Shown: in pieces, positions 42,540 through 51,704 of the stretch
Layout of the letters: each line of letters starts with the position of its first letter
Numbering within the stretch: the first letter of the stretch is position 1
NCBI GenBank assembly: GCA_934486875.1
Contig: CAKSPU010000009.1
Location: forward strand, 1-59,617
Direction: 5' to 3'
DNA: 59,617 nt
DNA from: an uncultured Oscillospiraceae bacterium
GTDB lineage: Bacteria; Bacillota; Clostridia; Oscillospirales; Ruminococcaceae
The notes under the pieces: model-generated
Database searches by the model: none
What the model was told of the DNA's origin: nothing
What the model saw: the letters and a program-made list of their open reading frames with translations, nothing else
Translations under genes and position numbers: made by a program

Positions 42540-43538
42540 ATGAATAATAACCGCATTGCGGAAAATAAAATATGCGGCTCTTTCCCGAAGAAGCTGAAAG
42601 CCGCAGCGGCAGGCGGTATCTGCGCAGCTCTGCTTATGTGGGGCACTGCGGGTGCGGTCACATATGCAGTCAATTCTCCCTCGGAGGAAAGCGGCGTTGT
42701 TACCTCGGCGACGACCTTTACAACGCCTATGGAGACTGAGCTTTCAATTGTGACCACAACTGTTCCCGAGACCGCTCAGACCACTGTTCCCGCCCGGTCC
42801 GTGACCGAGGCTGAAACAACGCTCCCCTACAATGAGCCTGTGACACACGACAACGAGAATACGGACAGTATTCTCGATATGCTGGATCTTAACAATAATT
42901 CCAACACTCTTGACCTTATCATTCTTCTGACTGTTATTTCTCTTGCGCCCTCAATACTGATAATGCTCACCTGCTTTACCCGCATTATCATTTCGTTTTC
43001 GCTGCTGAGAAATGCTATGGGAATCCAGACAACTCCTCCCAATCAGGTAATGATAGGTCTTGCGCTGTTTCTTACTCTGTTTATAATGTCGCCGGTTCTT
43101 GACGAGATGAATGAAGTGGCTTATGTACCGTACAAAAACGGTGAATACACATCGGTCGAGGCGATACAGCAGGCTTCCGTGCCACTAAAAAAATGGATGC
43201 TCAAAAACACGTCCAACGATACGATGTCGTTTTTTATCGAGCTTTCGGGTGAGGAATATCCTGCCGCCGATGATGAAAGCTTCACCGAGGCTATCCCGTT
43301 CAAGCTCGTGGCTCCCGCTTTCATTCTGAGCGAGATAAAAATAGGCTTCCAGATAGGCTTCCTGCTCTTTATCCCGTTCCTTGTGATAGATATGGTGGTC
43401 TCGTCGGTGCTTATGTCCCTCGGTATGATGATGATGCCGCCGTCAACGGTGGCTATGCCATTCAAGATACTTATGTTCGTGCTTGTGGACGGCTGGCAGC
43501 TGCTGGCAGGTTCGCTGGTATCGGGCTTCAATATGTAA
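42540..43538 (+). CDS. fliP: Flagellar export protein FliP with an extended N-terminus
   Basis: A 332-residue protein. The C-terminal 225 residues are ordinary FliP: LILLTVISLAPSILIMLTCFTRI, LRNAMGIQTTPPNQVMIGLALFLT, PFKLVAPAFILSEIKIGFQIGF and PFLVIDMVVSSVLMSLGMMM in pieces. The N-terminus has a hydrophobic signal-like helix (about 20-45) followed by about 65 residues rich in Thr, Glu, Val and Ser, before FliP proper. Family members are about 220-250 residues. It forms the export gate with FliQ and FliR. Confidence 0.94.
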   Translation: MNNNRIAENKICGSFPKKLKAAAAGGICAALLMWGTAGAVTYAVNSPSEESGVVTSATTFTTPMETELSIVTTTVPETAQTTVPARSVTEAETTLPYNEPVTHDNENTDSILDMLDLNNNSNTLDLIILLTVISLAPSILIMLTCFTRIIISFSLLRNAMGIQTTPPNQVMIGLALFLTLFIMSPVLDEMNEVAYVPYKNGEYTSVEAIQQASVPLKKWMLKNTSNDTMSFFIELSGEEYPAADDESFTEAIPFKLVAPAFILSEIKIGFQIGFLLFIPFLVIDMVVSSVLMSLGMMMMPPSTVAMPFKILMFVLVDGWQLLAGSLVSGFNM

Positions 43539-43571
43539 ACCGACTTAATATGAAAGGAAGTGGAGCTGCAA

Positions 43572-43856
43572 GTGACTGAGGACGCTGTTATTCAGATCTT
43601 TAAGGACGCTATGATACTTGTTTTCAAGCTGGCAGGTCCCCTCCTCATCATAAGTATGCTGGTGGGACTTGTTATCGCCATTATCCAGGCGGCGACCCAG
43701 GTCCACGAGCAGACTCTGAGCTTTGTTCCGAAGCTTGTGGTCATCGCTCTTCTGCTGGTGCTCCTTGCTTCATTCTACATCGCAAGCACGGACACCTTTG
43801 TGACCGAGATCTTCGATATGATAGGAAACGTCAGCACGCAGACCGTGTCGGGCTGA
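43572..43856 (+). CDS. fliQ: Flagellar export protein FliQ
   Basis: A 94-residue protein with two transmembrane helices and the motif GLVIAIIQAATQVHEQTLSFVPK. GTG 43572 is chosen, with GGAG (43562-43565) ahead. A longer GTG 43560 would overlap that site. FliQ is normally about 89 residues, which fits. It is part of the FliPQR gate complex encoded here in order. Confidence 0.93.
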   Translation: MTEDAVIQIFKDAMILVFKLAGPLLIISMLVGLVIAIIQAATQVHEQTLSFVPKLVVIALLLVLLASFYIASTDTFVTEIFDMIGNVSTQTVSG

Positions 43857-43886
43857 CGGTGACACTCCAAGAAAGCTGGTTTTGTT

Positions 43887-44669
43887 ATGGATTTCTGGGA
43901 GTTGCTCCTGTCTGATCTTGATATAAAAATTATGGTATTCGCAAGAATACTGGGCATTTTTTCCTTTAACCCCATTCTTTCGAGAAGCAATATCCCCGCA
44001 AGGGTGAGAGTCGGGCTGTCCCTGCTTATCGCATACATCGTGGCTCTTGCACTTCCCCCTATGGAGTATGATGCGGGTGATACGGTGGGGCAGTATGTTC
44101 TGAGCTTTGCTGCGGAGCTTTTCATAGGCGTTGTTCTCGGGTTCATATGCGATATGTTCGTTTATATGATATACCTTGCAGGCGACATTATGGACGCTCA
44201 GGCGGGTCTCGGTATGGCTAAGGTCTTTGACCCCTCAACACATATCCAGATGTCGATGTACGGATCATTCGCAGGCTTCCTTATGTATCTGTACTTCTTC
44301 GCTTCAAACGCTCATCTTACGCTGATACGCATTTTTGTTGAGTCCTTCGAGGTGATACCTTTGGGAGGCGGACACTTAAATCCCGACCTCGGCTGGACTG
44401 TCGTGACGATGTTTTCACAGATACTCGTGCTGATGATGCAGCTGGCAATGCCCGTGATAGCCGCAGAGCTTATCGTGGAATTTTGTATGGGCATTCTGAT
44501 GAAAACCGTTCCACAGGTACAGATAATCGTGGTGAATATCCAGCTCAAGGTGATAGTGGGCTTTGTGGTGCTTTTCGCAATAACCTCACCTATGGGCGAG
44601 TTCATTGCGGATTACACCGACAAAATGCTGAATACCTGCAAGGAGATACTTCCACTAATATTCACATAA
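43887..44669 (+). CDS. fliR: Flagellar export protein FliR
   Basis: A 260-residue membrane protein with six or so transmembrane helices. FARILGIFSFNPILSRSNIPARVRVGLSLLIA and ELFIGVVLGFICDMFVYMIYLAGDIMDAQAGLGMAKVFDP, read in pieces, match the family, as does the QVQIIVVNIQLKVIVGF block near the end. The ribosome site is weak. It works with FliP and FliQ at the centre of the export gate. The next gene is flhB. Confidence 0.94.
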   Translation: MDFWELLLSDLDIKIMVFARILGIFSFNPILSRSNIPARVRVGLSLLIAYIVALALPPMEYDAGDTVGQYVLSFAAELFIGVVLGFICDMFVYMIYLAGDIMDAQAGLGMAKVFDPSTHIQMSMYGSFAGFLMYLYFFASNAHLTLIRIFVESFEVIPLGGGHLNPDLGWTVVTMFSQILVLMMQLAMPVIAAELIVEFCMGILMKTVPQVQIIVVNIQLKVIVGFVVLFAITSPMGEFIADYTDKMLNTCKEILPLIFT

Positions 44670-44696
44670 TCCCGTTTTGCAAAGGCTGGTGGTCAA

Positions 44697-45833
44697 ATGG
44701 CGGAAAACGAAAACGGCGAGGAGAAAACCGAAGAAGCCACCGACAAAAAGCGGCGTGATGCCCGAAAAAAGGGACAGGTCCTGAAAAGTCAGGACGTTGC
44801 TGTGGTGTGCTCACTGTTTCTTTCATTTTTCGTGCTGAAGATAACCGCCCCCACCATTTTCACCCGTCTGGGCGACTTTATGAAAAAATATTTTTCTATG
44901 GCGGGAGAGGGCATCGGAGATATGGAATACATCGGCAGGGAAAGCTTTGCAAGAGGTCTTGCGGTTGATTTTGCTGTTGTATTTTTCATAACAACGGGTG
45001 CTCTGCTGGCGGCATCGTTCATTGTGGCGATAGCCTCAACGGGCATTCAGACGAAATTCCTGATATCCTTCGAAAATCTCAAATTCAAGCTGAGCAAGCT
45101 CAATCCTATAAGCGGCATAAAGAAAATGTTCTCTCTGAAAGGACTTTTCGAGCTTGCAAAGTCTCTTCTCAAAATGATACTTCTCATCGTGGTTGTCTAC
45201 GGCGAAATAAAGGACAGGCTGCCCGAGATCGTCAGGCTTATGGATATGGAGCCGATAAGCGGCGTTGTTTACATCGCTCAGACTGTTTTCTCCATAGTTA
45301 TGACCCTTGGAATGGTCTTTGTGGCGGTGGCGGCTGTGGATTTTATGTTCCAGCGCTATTCCTATGAAAATGACCTGAAAATGACCAAGCAGGAGGTCAA
45401 GGACGAGTTCAAGCAGATGGAGGGAGACCCCAAGATAAAGGGAAAGCGCCGTGCGATACAGCAGCAGATGGCTAATCAGCGTATGATGCAGGCTGTGCCC
45501 GAGGCGGACGTTGTTATCCGAAATCCTACACATTTTGCTGTGGCTTTAAAATATGACCCCGAAAAGAACACCGCTCCCGTGGTGACTGCAAAGGGAAAAG
45601 ACCTTGCGGCACTGAGGATCGCAGACATAGCTGCGGAAAATGATGTTCCTACCGTTGAAAACGTACCTCTCGCAAGGGGCATCTACGAAAAGGTAGATGT
45701 TGACAGAGAGATACCTGCGGAGTTTTATCAGGCTGCCGCAGACGTGCTCTGGTTCGTTTACAACCTTAAAAAGAAACCCGTTCCGAAAGGAATTTTACCC
45801 GAAAACAAATCATCTGCGCCGTTTAATTACTGA
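44697..45833 (+). CDS. flhB: Flagellar export switch protein FlhB
   Basis: A 378-residue protein. The N-terminal EEKTEEATDKKRRDARKKGQV is the conserved start. Four transmembrane helices follow, near 33-50, 90-113, 150-170 and 192-215. The self-cleaving NPTH is at 276-279 (N276-P277), followed by FAVALKYD and KDLAALRIADIAAEN. Cleavage lets FliK switch export from hook to filament subunits. Normal length and all key residues are present. Confidence 0.96.
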   Translation: MAENENGEEKTEEATDKKRRDARKKGQVLKSQDVAVVCSLFLSFFVLKITAPTIFTRLGDFMKKYFSMAGEGIGDMEYIGRESFARGLAVDFAVVFFITTGALLAASFIVAIASTGIQTKFLISFENLKFKLSKLNPISGIKKMFSLKGLFELAKSLLKMILLIVVVYGEIKDRLPEIVRLMDMEPISGVVYIAQTVFSIVMTLGMVFVAVAAVDFMFQRYSYENDLKMTKQEVKDEFKQMEGDPKIKGKRRAIQQQMANQRMMQAVPEADVVIRNPTHFAVALKYDPEKNTAPVVTAKGKDLAALRIADIAAENDVPTVENVPLARGIYEKVDVDREIPAEFYQAAADVLWFVYNLKKKPVPKGILPENKSSAPFNY

Positions 45834-45862
45834 CGCAATACAAGGAGGGCGGCAATACCTAA

Positions 45863-47938
45863 GTGGATTTTTTAAAAAAAGTCATTGGCAAAAATATCGT
45901 TACGGTATTTGTCATTCTCGCTGTATTTCTCATTGTTATCCCTCTTCCGACCTGGCTCCTTGACCTGCTCTTTGCGGTGAACATTGCCCTGTCGGTGTAC
46001 ATTCTCCTTACGACGATGTACATAAAGGAATCACTTGAGTTCTCCATATTCCCCTCACTGCTGCTCATAACAACGGTTTTCAGACTGGGTCTCAACATCT
46101 CCTCCACCCGTTCCATTCTTATGAATCAGGGCTATGCGGGCGAGATAGTCAAAGCGTTCGGCACATTCGTAATGGGCGGAAACGCTGTGGTCGGATTTAT
46201 CGTATTCATACTCATCACCGTTGTGCAGATGGTAGTAATCACAAAGGGTGCAGAACGAGTTGCGGAGGTTACTGCCCGCTTCACTCTGGACGCTATGCCC
46301 GGTAAGCAGATGGCTATCGATGCCGACCTCAATCAGGGCATCATCGACGACAAACAGGCCAAGATACGCCGTGACAAGGTGCAGAGAGAATCCGACTTCT
46401 TCGGCGCTATGGACGGTGCTGCCAAGTTTGTAAAGGGAGACGCTACATTCTCCATTGTTGCCGCTATAGTTAACCTTCTGGGCGGCGCTGTAATGGGTCT
46501 TGTGTTCGGCGGTATGGACTTTGCAACAGTCCTCTCCACCTACTCTATCGCAACCGTGGGAGACGGTCTCTGCTCCCAGATACCCTCCCTCCTCATATCT
46601 ATCTCAATGGGTATGATAGTTACCCGTGCCGCTTCCGAGGAATCCCTCAACAGCGACGTTATCGGGCAGTTCACATCACAGCCAAGAGTACCTATTATAG
46701 CAGGCATTGTGATGTTCGTAATGGGCTTTATCCCCGGCTTCCCCACCCTCACCCTTTTCGTGCTGGGCGGCGCTCTCATCGCTCTCGGCGTGGGACTTTC
46801 ACGCTCTATGAAAACCGAGGAGCAGACTGCTGAGGAGCAGGGTGCAAAGGAAATGGCGGAAAATCAGGACGCTATTTCCGAAATGGAATATTACAAGGAC
46901 ATCGACAATGTTTACAAGCTTCTGAACGTTGAGCCTATCGAAATGGAGTTCGGCTACTCGCTGATACCACTTGCGGACGAATCCGCAGGCGGAACATTCA
47001 TTGAGCGTGTGGTCATTTTCAGAAAGCAGTTTGCCATTGATATGGGTATGGTATTCCCCTCTATCCGTATGCGTGACAATCAGCACATAAATCCCAATCA
47101 GTACGTTATCAAGATAAAGGGCGAGACTGTTGCCGAGGGCGAGATACTTATGGATCATTACCTTGCTCTTGACAGCGGAAACGTTACCCGTGAAGTGGAC
47201 GGCATCGACACCATTGAGCCTGCTTTCAATATCCCCGCAAAGTGGATAAGCGAGGAAAACAAGCTCCGTGCCGAAATTGCGGGATACACCCTCATCGACC
47301 CCACATCTGTTATGATAACCCACCTTTCCGAGGTCATCAAAAATCACGCCTACGAGCTTCTCAGCCGTCAGGACGTTAAGACGATGCTCGAAAAGCTGAA
47401 AGAGACAAATCCTTCCGTGGTGGAGGATATCGTTCCGAATGTTGTGCCGGTTGCATATCTTCAGAAGGAGCTTTGTATGCTCCTTAAGGAAAATGTGCCA
47501 ATAAGAGACCTCCAGACCATTCTCGAAACTCTTGCGGACAACCAGCACAATATGAAAGACCTTGACATCACAAACGAATACGTCCGCCAGGCGCTGAAAC
47601 GAACCATTACAAGACGTTTCTCCGACGGCGGTCAGATAAGAGTAATTACCCTTGACACGGAGACGGAAAACAAGATAGTTTCCTCTGTGAAAAAGTCCGA
47701 GCAGGGCTCCTATCTTGCCCTCGATCCACAGTCCATTCAGGCTCTTATCGCTTCCCTCAACGCTCAGATAGAGAAGATAAAGGAGGTCGTTCCCTCCCCT
47801 ATCGTTCTCACATCTCCCATTGTCCGCATCTACTTCAAGAAGCTTGTGGATCAGTTTATCCCCAATGTAACGGTGCTCTCATTCAATGAGATAGACAACA
47901 CCGTTCAGATCCAGGCTGTGGGAAATATCAGCATATAA
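45863..47938 (+). CDS. flhA: Flagellar export protein FlhA
   Basis: A 691-residue protein of normal length. GTG 45863 lies 14 bases from AAGGAGG, rather far. Eight transmembrane helices occupy residues 1-320. The FHIPEP-family signature RFTLDAMPGKQMAIDADL is present, followed by the large cytoplasmic domain ending with the chaperone- and substrate-binding platform. It forms the nonameric export ring. The usual next genes, flhF and flhG, are missing here. Confidence 0.95.
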   Translation: MDFLKKVIGKNIVTVFVILAVFLIVIPLPTWLLDLLFAVNIALSVYILLTTMYIKESLEFSIFPSLLLITTVFRLGLNISSTRSILMNQGYAGEIVKAFGTFVMGGNAVVGFIVFILITVVQMVVITKGAERVAEVTARFTLDAMPGKQMAIDADLNQGIIDDKQAKIRRDKVQRESDFFGAMDGAAKFVKGDATFSIVAAIVNLLGGAVMGLVFGGMDFATVLSTYSIATVGDGLCSQIPSLLISISMGMIVTRAASEESLNSDVIGQFTSQPRVPIIAGIVMFVMGFIPGFPTLTLFVLGGALIALGVGLSRSMKTEEQTAEEQGAKEMAENQDAISEMEYYKDIDNVYKLLNVEPIEMEFGYSLIPLADESAGGTFIERVVIFRKQFAIDMGMVFPSIRMRDNQHINPNQYVIKIKGETVAEGEILMDHYLALDSGNVTREVDGIDTIEPAFNIPAKWISEENKLRAEIAGYTLIDPTSVMITHLSEVIKNHAYELLSRQDVKTMLEKLKETNPSVVEDIVPNVVPVAYLQKELCMLLKENVPIRDLQTILETLADNQHNMKDLDITNEYVRQALKRTITRRFSDGGQIRVITLDTETENKIVSSVKKSEQGSYLALDPQSIQALIASLNAQIEKIKEVVPSPIVLTSPIVRIYFKKLVDQFIPNVTVLSFNEIDNTVQIQAVGNISI

Positions 47939-47989
47939 CTGCGTTAAATGACGGGACAAGCCCTAACTGAACGAAAGGCGGTGGCTGAT

Positions 47990-48754
47990 GTGTATGCTGA
48001 AAATACGGCGCAGGCAAGCACGGATATGTCCGAGCTGTTCGACAGATACAGACGGACACCCGACAGATCCCTGCGAAATGAGATAGTTATGCGCAGTATG
48101 CATATCGTGAGATACGCCGTGCTTTCCACGAGAAATATGTACAGGCGGTATGCTGATGACGACGACATCTCAAACGAAGCTGTTCTCGCTCTGATGAACG
48201 CCGTTGACAGCTTTGACCCATCAAAAAACGTTAAGTTCGACACCTACGCTTCCATAAAGGTGCGTGGTGCGATAATAGATTATATCCGCAGGCAGGACAC
48301 TGTTCCGAGAGGTGTCCGCAGGTTTATCCGTGATTACGACAGCGCATATTCCGCTCTGTACACGGAGCTTGACAGGGAACCGACCCGTGAGGAGATATCC
48401 GCAAGGCTGAATGTTTCCCCCGACAAGCTGGACACGCTGCTGTCCCGTTCGGCGGCGGCATCGACCCTTTCCTTTGAGGAACTGCTTTTTGACGGCTTCG
48501 ATATGGCTGATGAAAATGCGGAAAGCTCGGCGGAAGCGGGGCTTATGCTCTCGGAAAGGCGCAGCAGGCTTGCGGCTGCCATTGACAGCTTGAAGGACAA
48601 GGAAAGGACTGTCATCACACTTTACTATTACGAAAAGCTGAAATACTCCGAGATCGCAAAGGTAATGGGCTTATCCGAGTCAAGGGTATGCCAGATACAC
48701 ACCAAGGCTGTTGAAAGGCTGAGGGAAAGCATTTCGGAATATATGCTCGGCTGA
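47990..48754 (+). CDS. fliA: Flagellar sigma factor sigma-28 (FliA/SigD)
   Basis: A 254-residue sigma factor starting at GTG 47990, 8 bases after AAAGGCGG. ATG 47948 has no ribosome site. Region 2 has EAVLALMNAVDSFDPSKNVKFDTYASIKVRGAIIDYIR in pieces, with DDISNEAVLAL and FDTYAS typical of sigma-28. Region 3 is PTREEISARLNVS and region 4 the HTH with LKYSEIAKVMGLSESRVCQI. It directs late flagellar genes not in this window. Its anti-sigma factor FlgM was not seen. Confidence 0.94.
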   Translation: MYAENTAQASTDMSELFDRYRRTPDRSLRNEIVMRSMHIVRYAVLSTRNMYRRYADDDDISNEAVLALMNAVDSFDPSKNVKFDTYASIKVRGAIIDYIRRQDTVPRGVRRFIRDYDSAYSALYTELDREPTREEISARLNVSPDKLDTLLSRSAAASTLSFEELLFDGFDMADENAESSAEAGLMLSERRSRLAAAIDSLKDKERTVITLYYYEKLKYSEIAKVMGLSESRVCQIHTKAVERLRESISEYMLG

Positions 48755-48780
48755 CTTAACGATGAAAGGCGGTAAATGCT

Positions 48781-49536
48781 ATGCTCAGAGGATATTACAC
48801 CTCGGTCAACGGTATCCTGAACGAGGAAAGGATACTGAACGTTATCACCAATAATCTTTCAAATACGAACACTGCGGGATACAAGTCCGATGCGGCTATC
48901 CCCACCACATTTCACGATAATCTGCTCCTGCTTACCCACGGCAGACGGAGCGATACGGGCACTATCCGCTACAGAACTCTTGAAGAGACAAAGACCGACC
49001 TTACCTCGGGAACCTTTGAGCAGACCGATTCCCGCCTTGATATGGCTGTTATGGGCTCTGTTTATTTCAATATCCAAAGGCGTGACACGGGAGAGGTGCT
49101 TCAGACCCGAAACGGTCAGTTCAATATCGACGATGAGGGATATCTGGCTCTCGGCTCTGCGGGCAGGGTCATTGATGACAACGGCGACCCCATTGAGCTG
49201 GGGACGGCGGATTTTACCGTAAGAGAGGACGGACTTATGGAGGTCGATGACGGCAGGGAAATCCGGCTTGCTCTCACATATATCCCCGATGATGCGGACG
49301 TGGAAAAGGTGGACACGAACCTTATCCGCACCTATGACAATGCAGGCTGGGGAAATATCCCTGACGGTATGGTCTACCGCATAAGGCAGGGCTGGTATGA
49401 GCGCTCAAATGTGAATATTGCTGCGGAAATGGCGAAGGCAATGGACGCAAACTCCCTTTTCAGAGCAAATTCTCAGGCGCTCCAGATCATAAACTCCGTA
49501 AATCAGATCGCCGTCAACAATCTTATGAAAATATGA
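48781..49536 (+). CDS. flgF: Flagellar distal rod protein FlgF (FlhO-like)
   Basis: A 251-residue hook-basal body protein: LRGYYTSVNGILNEERILNV followed by NLSNTNTAGYKSDAAI, the family N-terminus. The C-terminus VNIAAEMAKAMDANSLFRANSQALQIINSVNQIA in parts is also typical. AAAGGCGG lies upstream. In Firmicutes two FlgF/FlgG-like genes follow the sigma factor, and this first one is closest to FlhO/FlgF. It would lie in the distal rod. Confidence 0.88.
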   Translation: MLRGYYTSVNGILNEERILNVITNNLSNTNTAGYKSDAAIPTTFHDNLLLLTHGRRSDTGTIRYRTLEETKTDLTSGTFEQTDSRLDMAVMGSVYFNIQRRDTGEVLQTRNGQFNIDDEGYLALGSAGRVIDDNGDPIELGTADFTVREDGLMEVDDGREIRLALTYIPDDADVEKVDTNLIRTYDNAGWGNIPDGMVYRIRQGWYERSNVNIAAEMAKAMDANSLFRANSQALQIINSVNQIAVNNLMKI

Positions 49537-49565
49537 CCCCCTTTTCTGAAAGGAATGATAGATAA

Positions 49566-50297
49566 ATGGGCAGGATAGGATTTTTCACCGCCACCACAGG
49601 CGTTATAAGCAATCAGATGGGTATGGACATCACGGGCAACAACCTTGCAAACGTGAACACATACGGCTTCAAGGCTTCCCGTCCCTCCTTTGCCGACCTT
49701 GTTTACACCAAGCGGAACAACAATATCAAGGAGGTGCAGACGGGTCACGGTGTCAAGGTGGACAAGACCGACCTTATGTTTGAGCAGTCCACTCTCCGCC
49801 ATACCGAGCGTGACCTTGACTTTGCCGCTCTTGACGAGGGATTTTTCGCTGTTGAGACCCCCTCGGGCAACACTGCATACACCAAGGACGGTGCTTTCTA
49901 CATCACCGACATTGATGGCAGCGGCACCTGGCAGCTCTGTGACAGCAAGGGCAGCTTCGTTCTTGACGGCGAGGGAAACCGCATAACCGTGCCCTTTACC
50001 GAGGACGATGATATTGACTACACCGCCCTTATCCCTCAGATAGGCACATACCGCTTTGAAAATCCCTACGGTCTCGACCAGTTCGGAGACAACTATTTCA
50101 TAAACACAGGTTCAAGCGGCGATGCCATTGCCGATGACACCATAAAGATAAAGCAGGGCTATATGGAAGCCTCGGGCACCAATGTTGCCACTGAGATGAC
50201 AAAGGTCATCGAATATCAGAGAGCCTTTCAGCTCAATGTAAATATGGTAAAGCTCCACGACGAGCTGAACAATCTCGTAAACAACCTCAGAGGATAA
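49566..50297 (+). CDS. flgG: Flagellar distal rod protein FlgG (FlhP-like)
   Basis: A 243-residue protein with RIGFFTATTGVISNQMGMDI and GNNLANVNTYGFKASRPSF, the hook/rod signature. The end, GYMEASGTNVATEMTKVIEYQRAFQLNVNMVKLHDEL in parts, is the FlgG/FlgE-type C-terminus. AAAGGA lies before ATG 49566. It follows flgF by 29 bases and gives the rod its distal length. Confidence 0.9.
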   Translation: MGRIGFFTATTGVISNQMGMDITGNNLANVNTYGFKASRPSFADLVYTKRNNNIKEVQTGHGVKVDKTDLMFEQSTLRHTERDLDFAALDEGFFAVETPSGNTAYTKDGAFYITDIDGSGTWQLCDSKGSFVLDGEGNRITVPFTEDDDIDYTALIPQIGTYRFENPYGLDQFGDNYFINTGSSGDAIADDTIKIKQGYMEASGTNVATEMTKVIEYQRAFQLNVNMVKLHDELNNLVNNLRG

Positions 50298-50327
50298 TTT
50301 CTTCTCCCACAGAAAGGCTATGATACT

Positions 50328-50966
50328 ATGTCACTTCAGAATATGGACCAGCTCAACGCTATGCACTTCGACGTTTTGAGAGAGATCGGAAACATCGGTC
50401 AGGGAAATGCTGCAAGCTCTCTTTCCCAGATGCTCAGCCAGACCATTGATATTTCCGTTCCCACGGTAAAGCTCCTTGATTTCAACGAATCCGTTGAATA
50501 TCTCGGCGGCCCCGAAAACGTTGTTCTCGGAATGCTGGTGGGGCTCAGGGGCGACATCAACGGAATGATGCTCTATGTGCTCCAGAAAAGCTTTGCGAAC
50601 TCGATGCTCAAAGCAGTTTTCGGCAAGGAGATAAACGACCTCACCGAGCTTGACGAAATGGATCTCTCATTTATCCGTGAGATCGGCAACATTCTTGCAG
50701 GCTCCTACGTCAACGCAATATCCTCTCTTACGGGGCTGACCATTGACATTTCAGTGCCCACCATAAGCATTGATATGGCTGGAGCGATACTGGCTGTTCC
50801 CGCTGTGGAATTTGCTCAGATAGGCAACAGCGTTCTCTTCATTGATGACAGCTTCATTTTCGGCGGCTCCTCTGCCGACAACAGCGAGATTAAGAGCAAT
50901 ATGATACTCGTTCCCGAGCTTTCGTCCCTCGAAACCCTGTTCTCCAGACTGGGAATTGAAGTTTAA
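50328..50966 (+). CDS. cheC: Chemotaxis CheY-P phosphatase CheC
   Basis: A 212-residue protein. Two phosphatase helices, EIGNIGQGNAASSLSQML and EIGNILAGSYVNAISSL, each have the Glu and Asn of the family. It removes phosphate from CheY and is activated by CheD, whose gene is next. Ordinary length, starting at ATG 50328 with AAAGG upstream. The FliY protein in this cluster has the same fold, giving two CheY phosphatases. Confidence 0.93.
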   Translation: MSLQNMDQLNAMHFDVLREIGNIGQGNAASSLSQMLSQTIDISVPTVKLLDFNESVEYLGGPENVVLGMLVGLRGDINGMMLYVLQKSFANSMLKAVFGKEINDLTELDEMDLSFIREIGNILAGSYVNAISSLTGLTIDISVPTISIDMAGAILAVPAVEFAQIGNSVLFIDDSFIFGGSSADNSEIKSNMILVPELSSLETLFSRLGIEV

Positions 50967-51013
50967 CGGCTCAAAAGCATTGCGGCTAATACATATGGGG
51001 AGTGTAACGTAAA

Positions 51014-51490
51014 ATGGTTAACATTGGTATAGCAGATCTTAATGTGGTTAAAAGTCCCGATGTTCTGGCGACTTATGCATTAGGCTCCTGCATCGGCATC
51101 TGCCTTTATGACGCAGAGGCAAAGATAGCAGGTCTTGCACACATAATGCTGCCGTGGAGCAAGGAGTCGGGGGCAGCCGCAGACAACAATATGAGACGAT
51201 ATGCCGACACGGGCATTACCGAGCTTATTCAGAAAATGTGCGATATGGGGGCAAAAAAATACCGCCTTACTGCAAAAATTGCAGGCGGTGCGCAGATGTT
51301 CAGCACAAATTCAGCCGTTTTCAACATCGGGGAAAGAAATATTGAAGCGGTAAAAAAAGTTCTCGGCACATACAATATCCCTATCATTGCCGAGGAAACG
51401 GGACTTAATTTTGGCAGAACTGTTTTCTTCTACAGCGAGGACGGAATTATGGAGGTCAGGGCTGCTACCCGACCGACAAAAAGAGTTTGA
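51014..51490 (+). CDS. cheD: Chemoreceptor glutamine deamidase CheD
   Basis: A 158-residue protein with catalytic C26 in ALGSCIGICLYD, H43 in LAHIMLP, and the later KIAGGAQMF and RNIEAVKKVLGTYNIPI segments of the family. It deamidates glutamines of methyl-accepting receptors and binds CheC. Receptors are not in this window. It is the last flagellar/chemotaxis gene. A terminator follows 16 bases after its stop. Confidence 0.94.
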   Translation: MVNIGIADLNVVKSPDVLATYALGSCIGICLYDAEAKIAGLAHIMLPWSKESGAAADNNMRRYADTGITELIQKMCDMGAKKYRLTAKIAGGAQMFSTNSAVFNIGERNIEAVKKVLGTYNIPIIAEETGLNFGRTVFFYSEDGIMEVRAATRPTKRV

Positions 51491-51505
51491 TCTTAATGTC
51501 ATTTC

Positions 51506-51542
51506 TCGGGGCTTTGGCTTTGGCAATGCCCCGATTTTTTAT
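51506..51542 (+). terminator. Terminator at the end of the flagellar operon
   Basis: TCGGGGC (51506-51512) pairs with GCCCCGA (51528-51534) and is followed by an eight-base T-rich run. It closes the 26.5-kb gene cluster. Confidence 0.9.
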
Positions 51543-51557
51543 TTGAAAGGCAGAGAA

Positions 51558-51704
51558 TTGACTGAGGTGATTGCTTGTACAAATTCAGGTAAATGGAAAT
51601 TATTTTTTAATGCTCCTGAAACTCAAAATGTAAGTGAGGGGTATGCAAGAGCGTTTACAGTATATATTTTTAAAAGAGCAGGGAGAGTATATGAATACAA
51701 ATAA
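51558..51704 (+). CDS. Possible small protein of 48 residues, function unknown
   Basis: A TTG start at 51558 with AAAGG 8 bases upstream opens a 48-codon frame with coding-like composition. It begins LTEVIACTNSGKWKLFF and ends GRVYEYK. It overlaps the start of the next gene by 14 bases, a common coupling pattern. I do not recognise it. It might be the remnant of a longer gene. The AT-rich bases differ sharply from the flagellar genes. Confidence 0.35.
   Translation: MTEVIACTNSGKWKLFFNAPETQNVSEGYARAFTVYIFKRAGRVYEYK

Noticed and set aside
51387..51557. A longer reading frame (from ATG 51387) overlapping the end of cheD
   Set aside because: Its first two thirds read the cheD end and the terminator in another frame. 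Only the part from TTG 51558 has coding-like composition.
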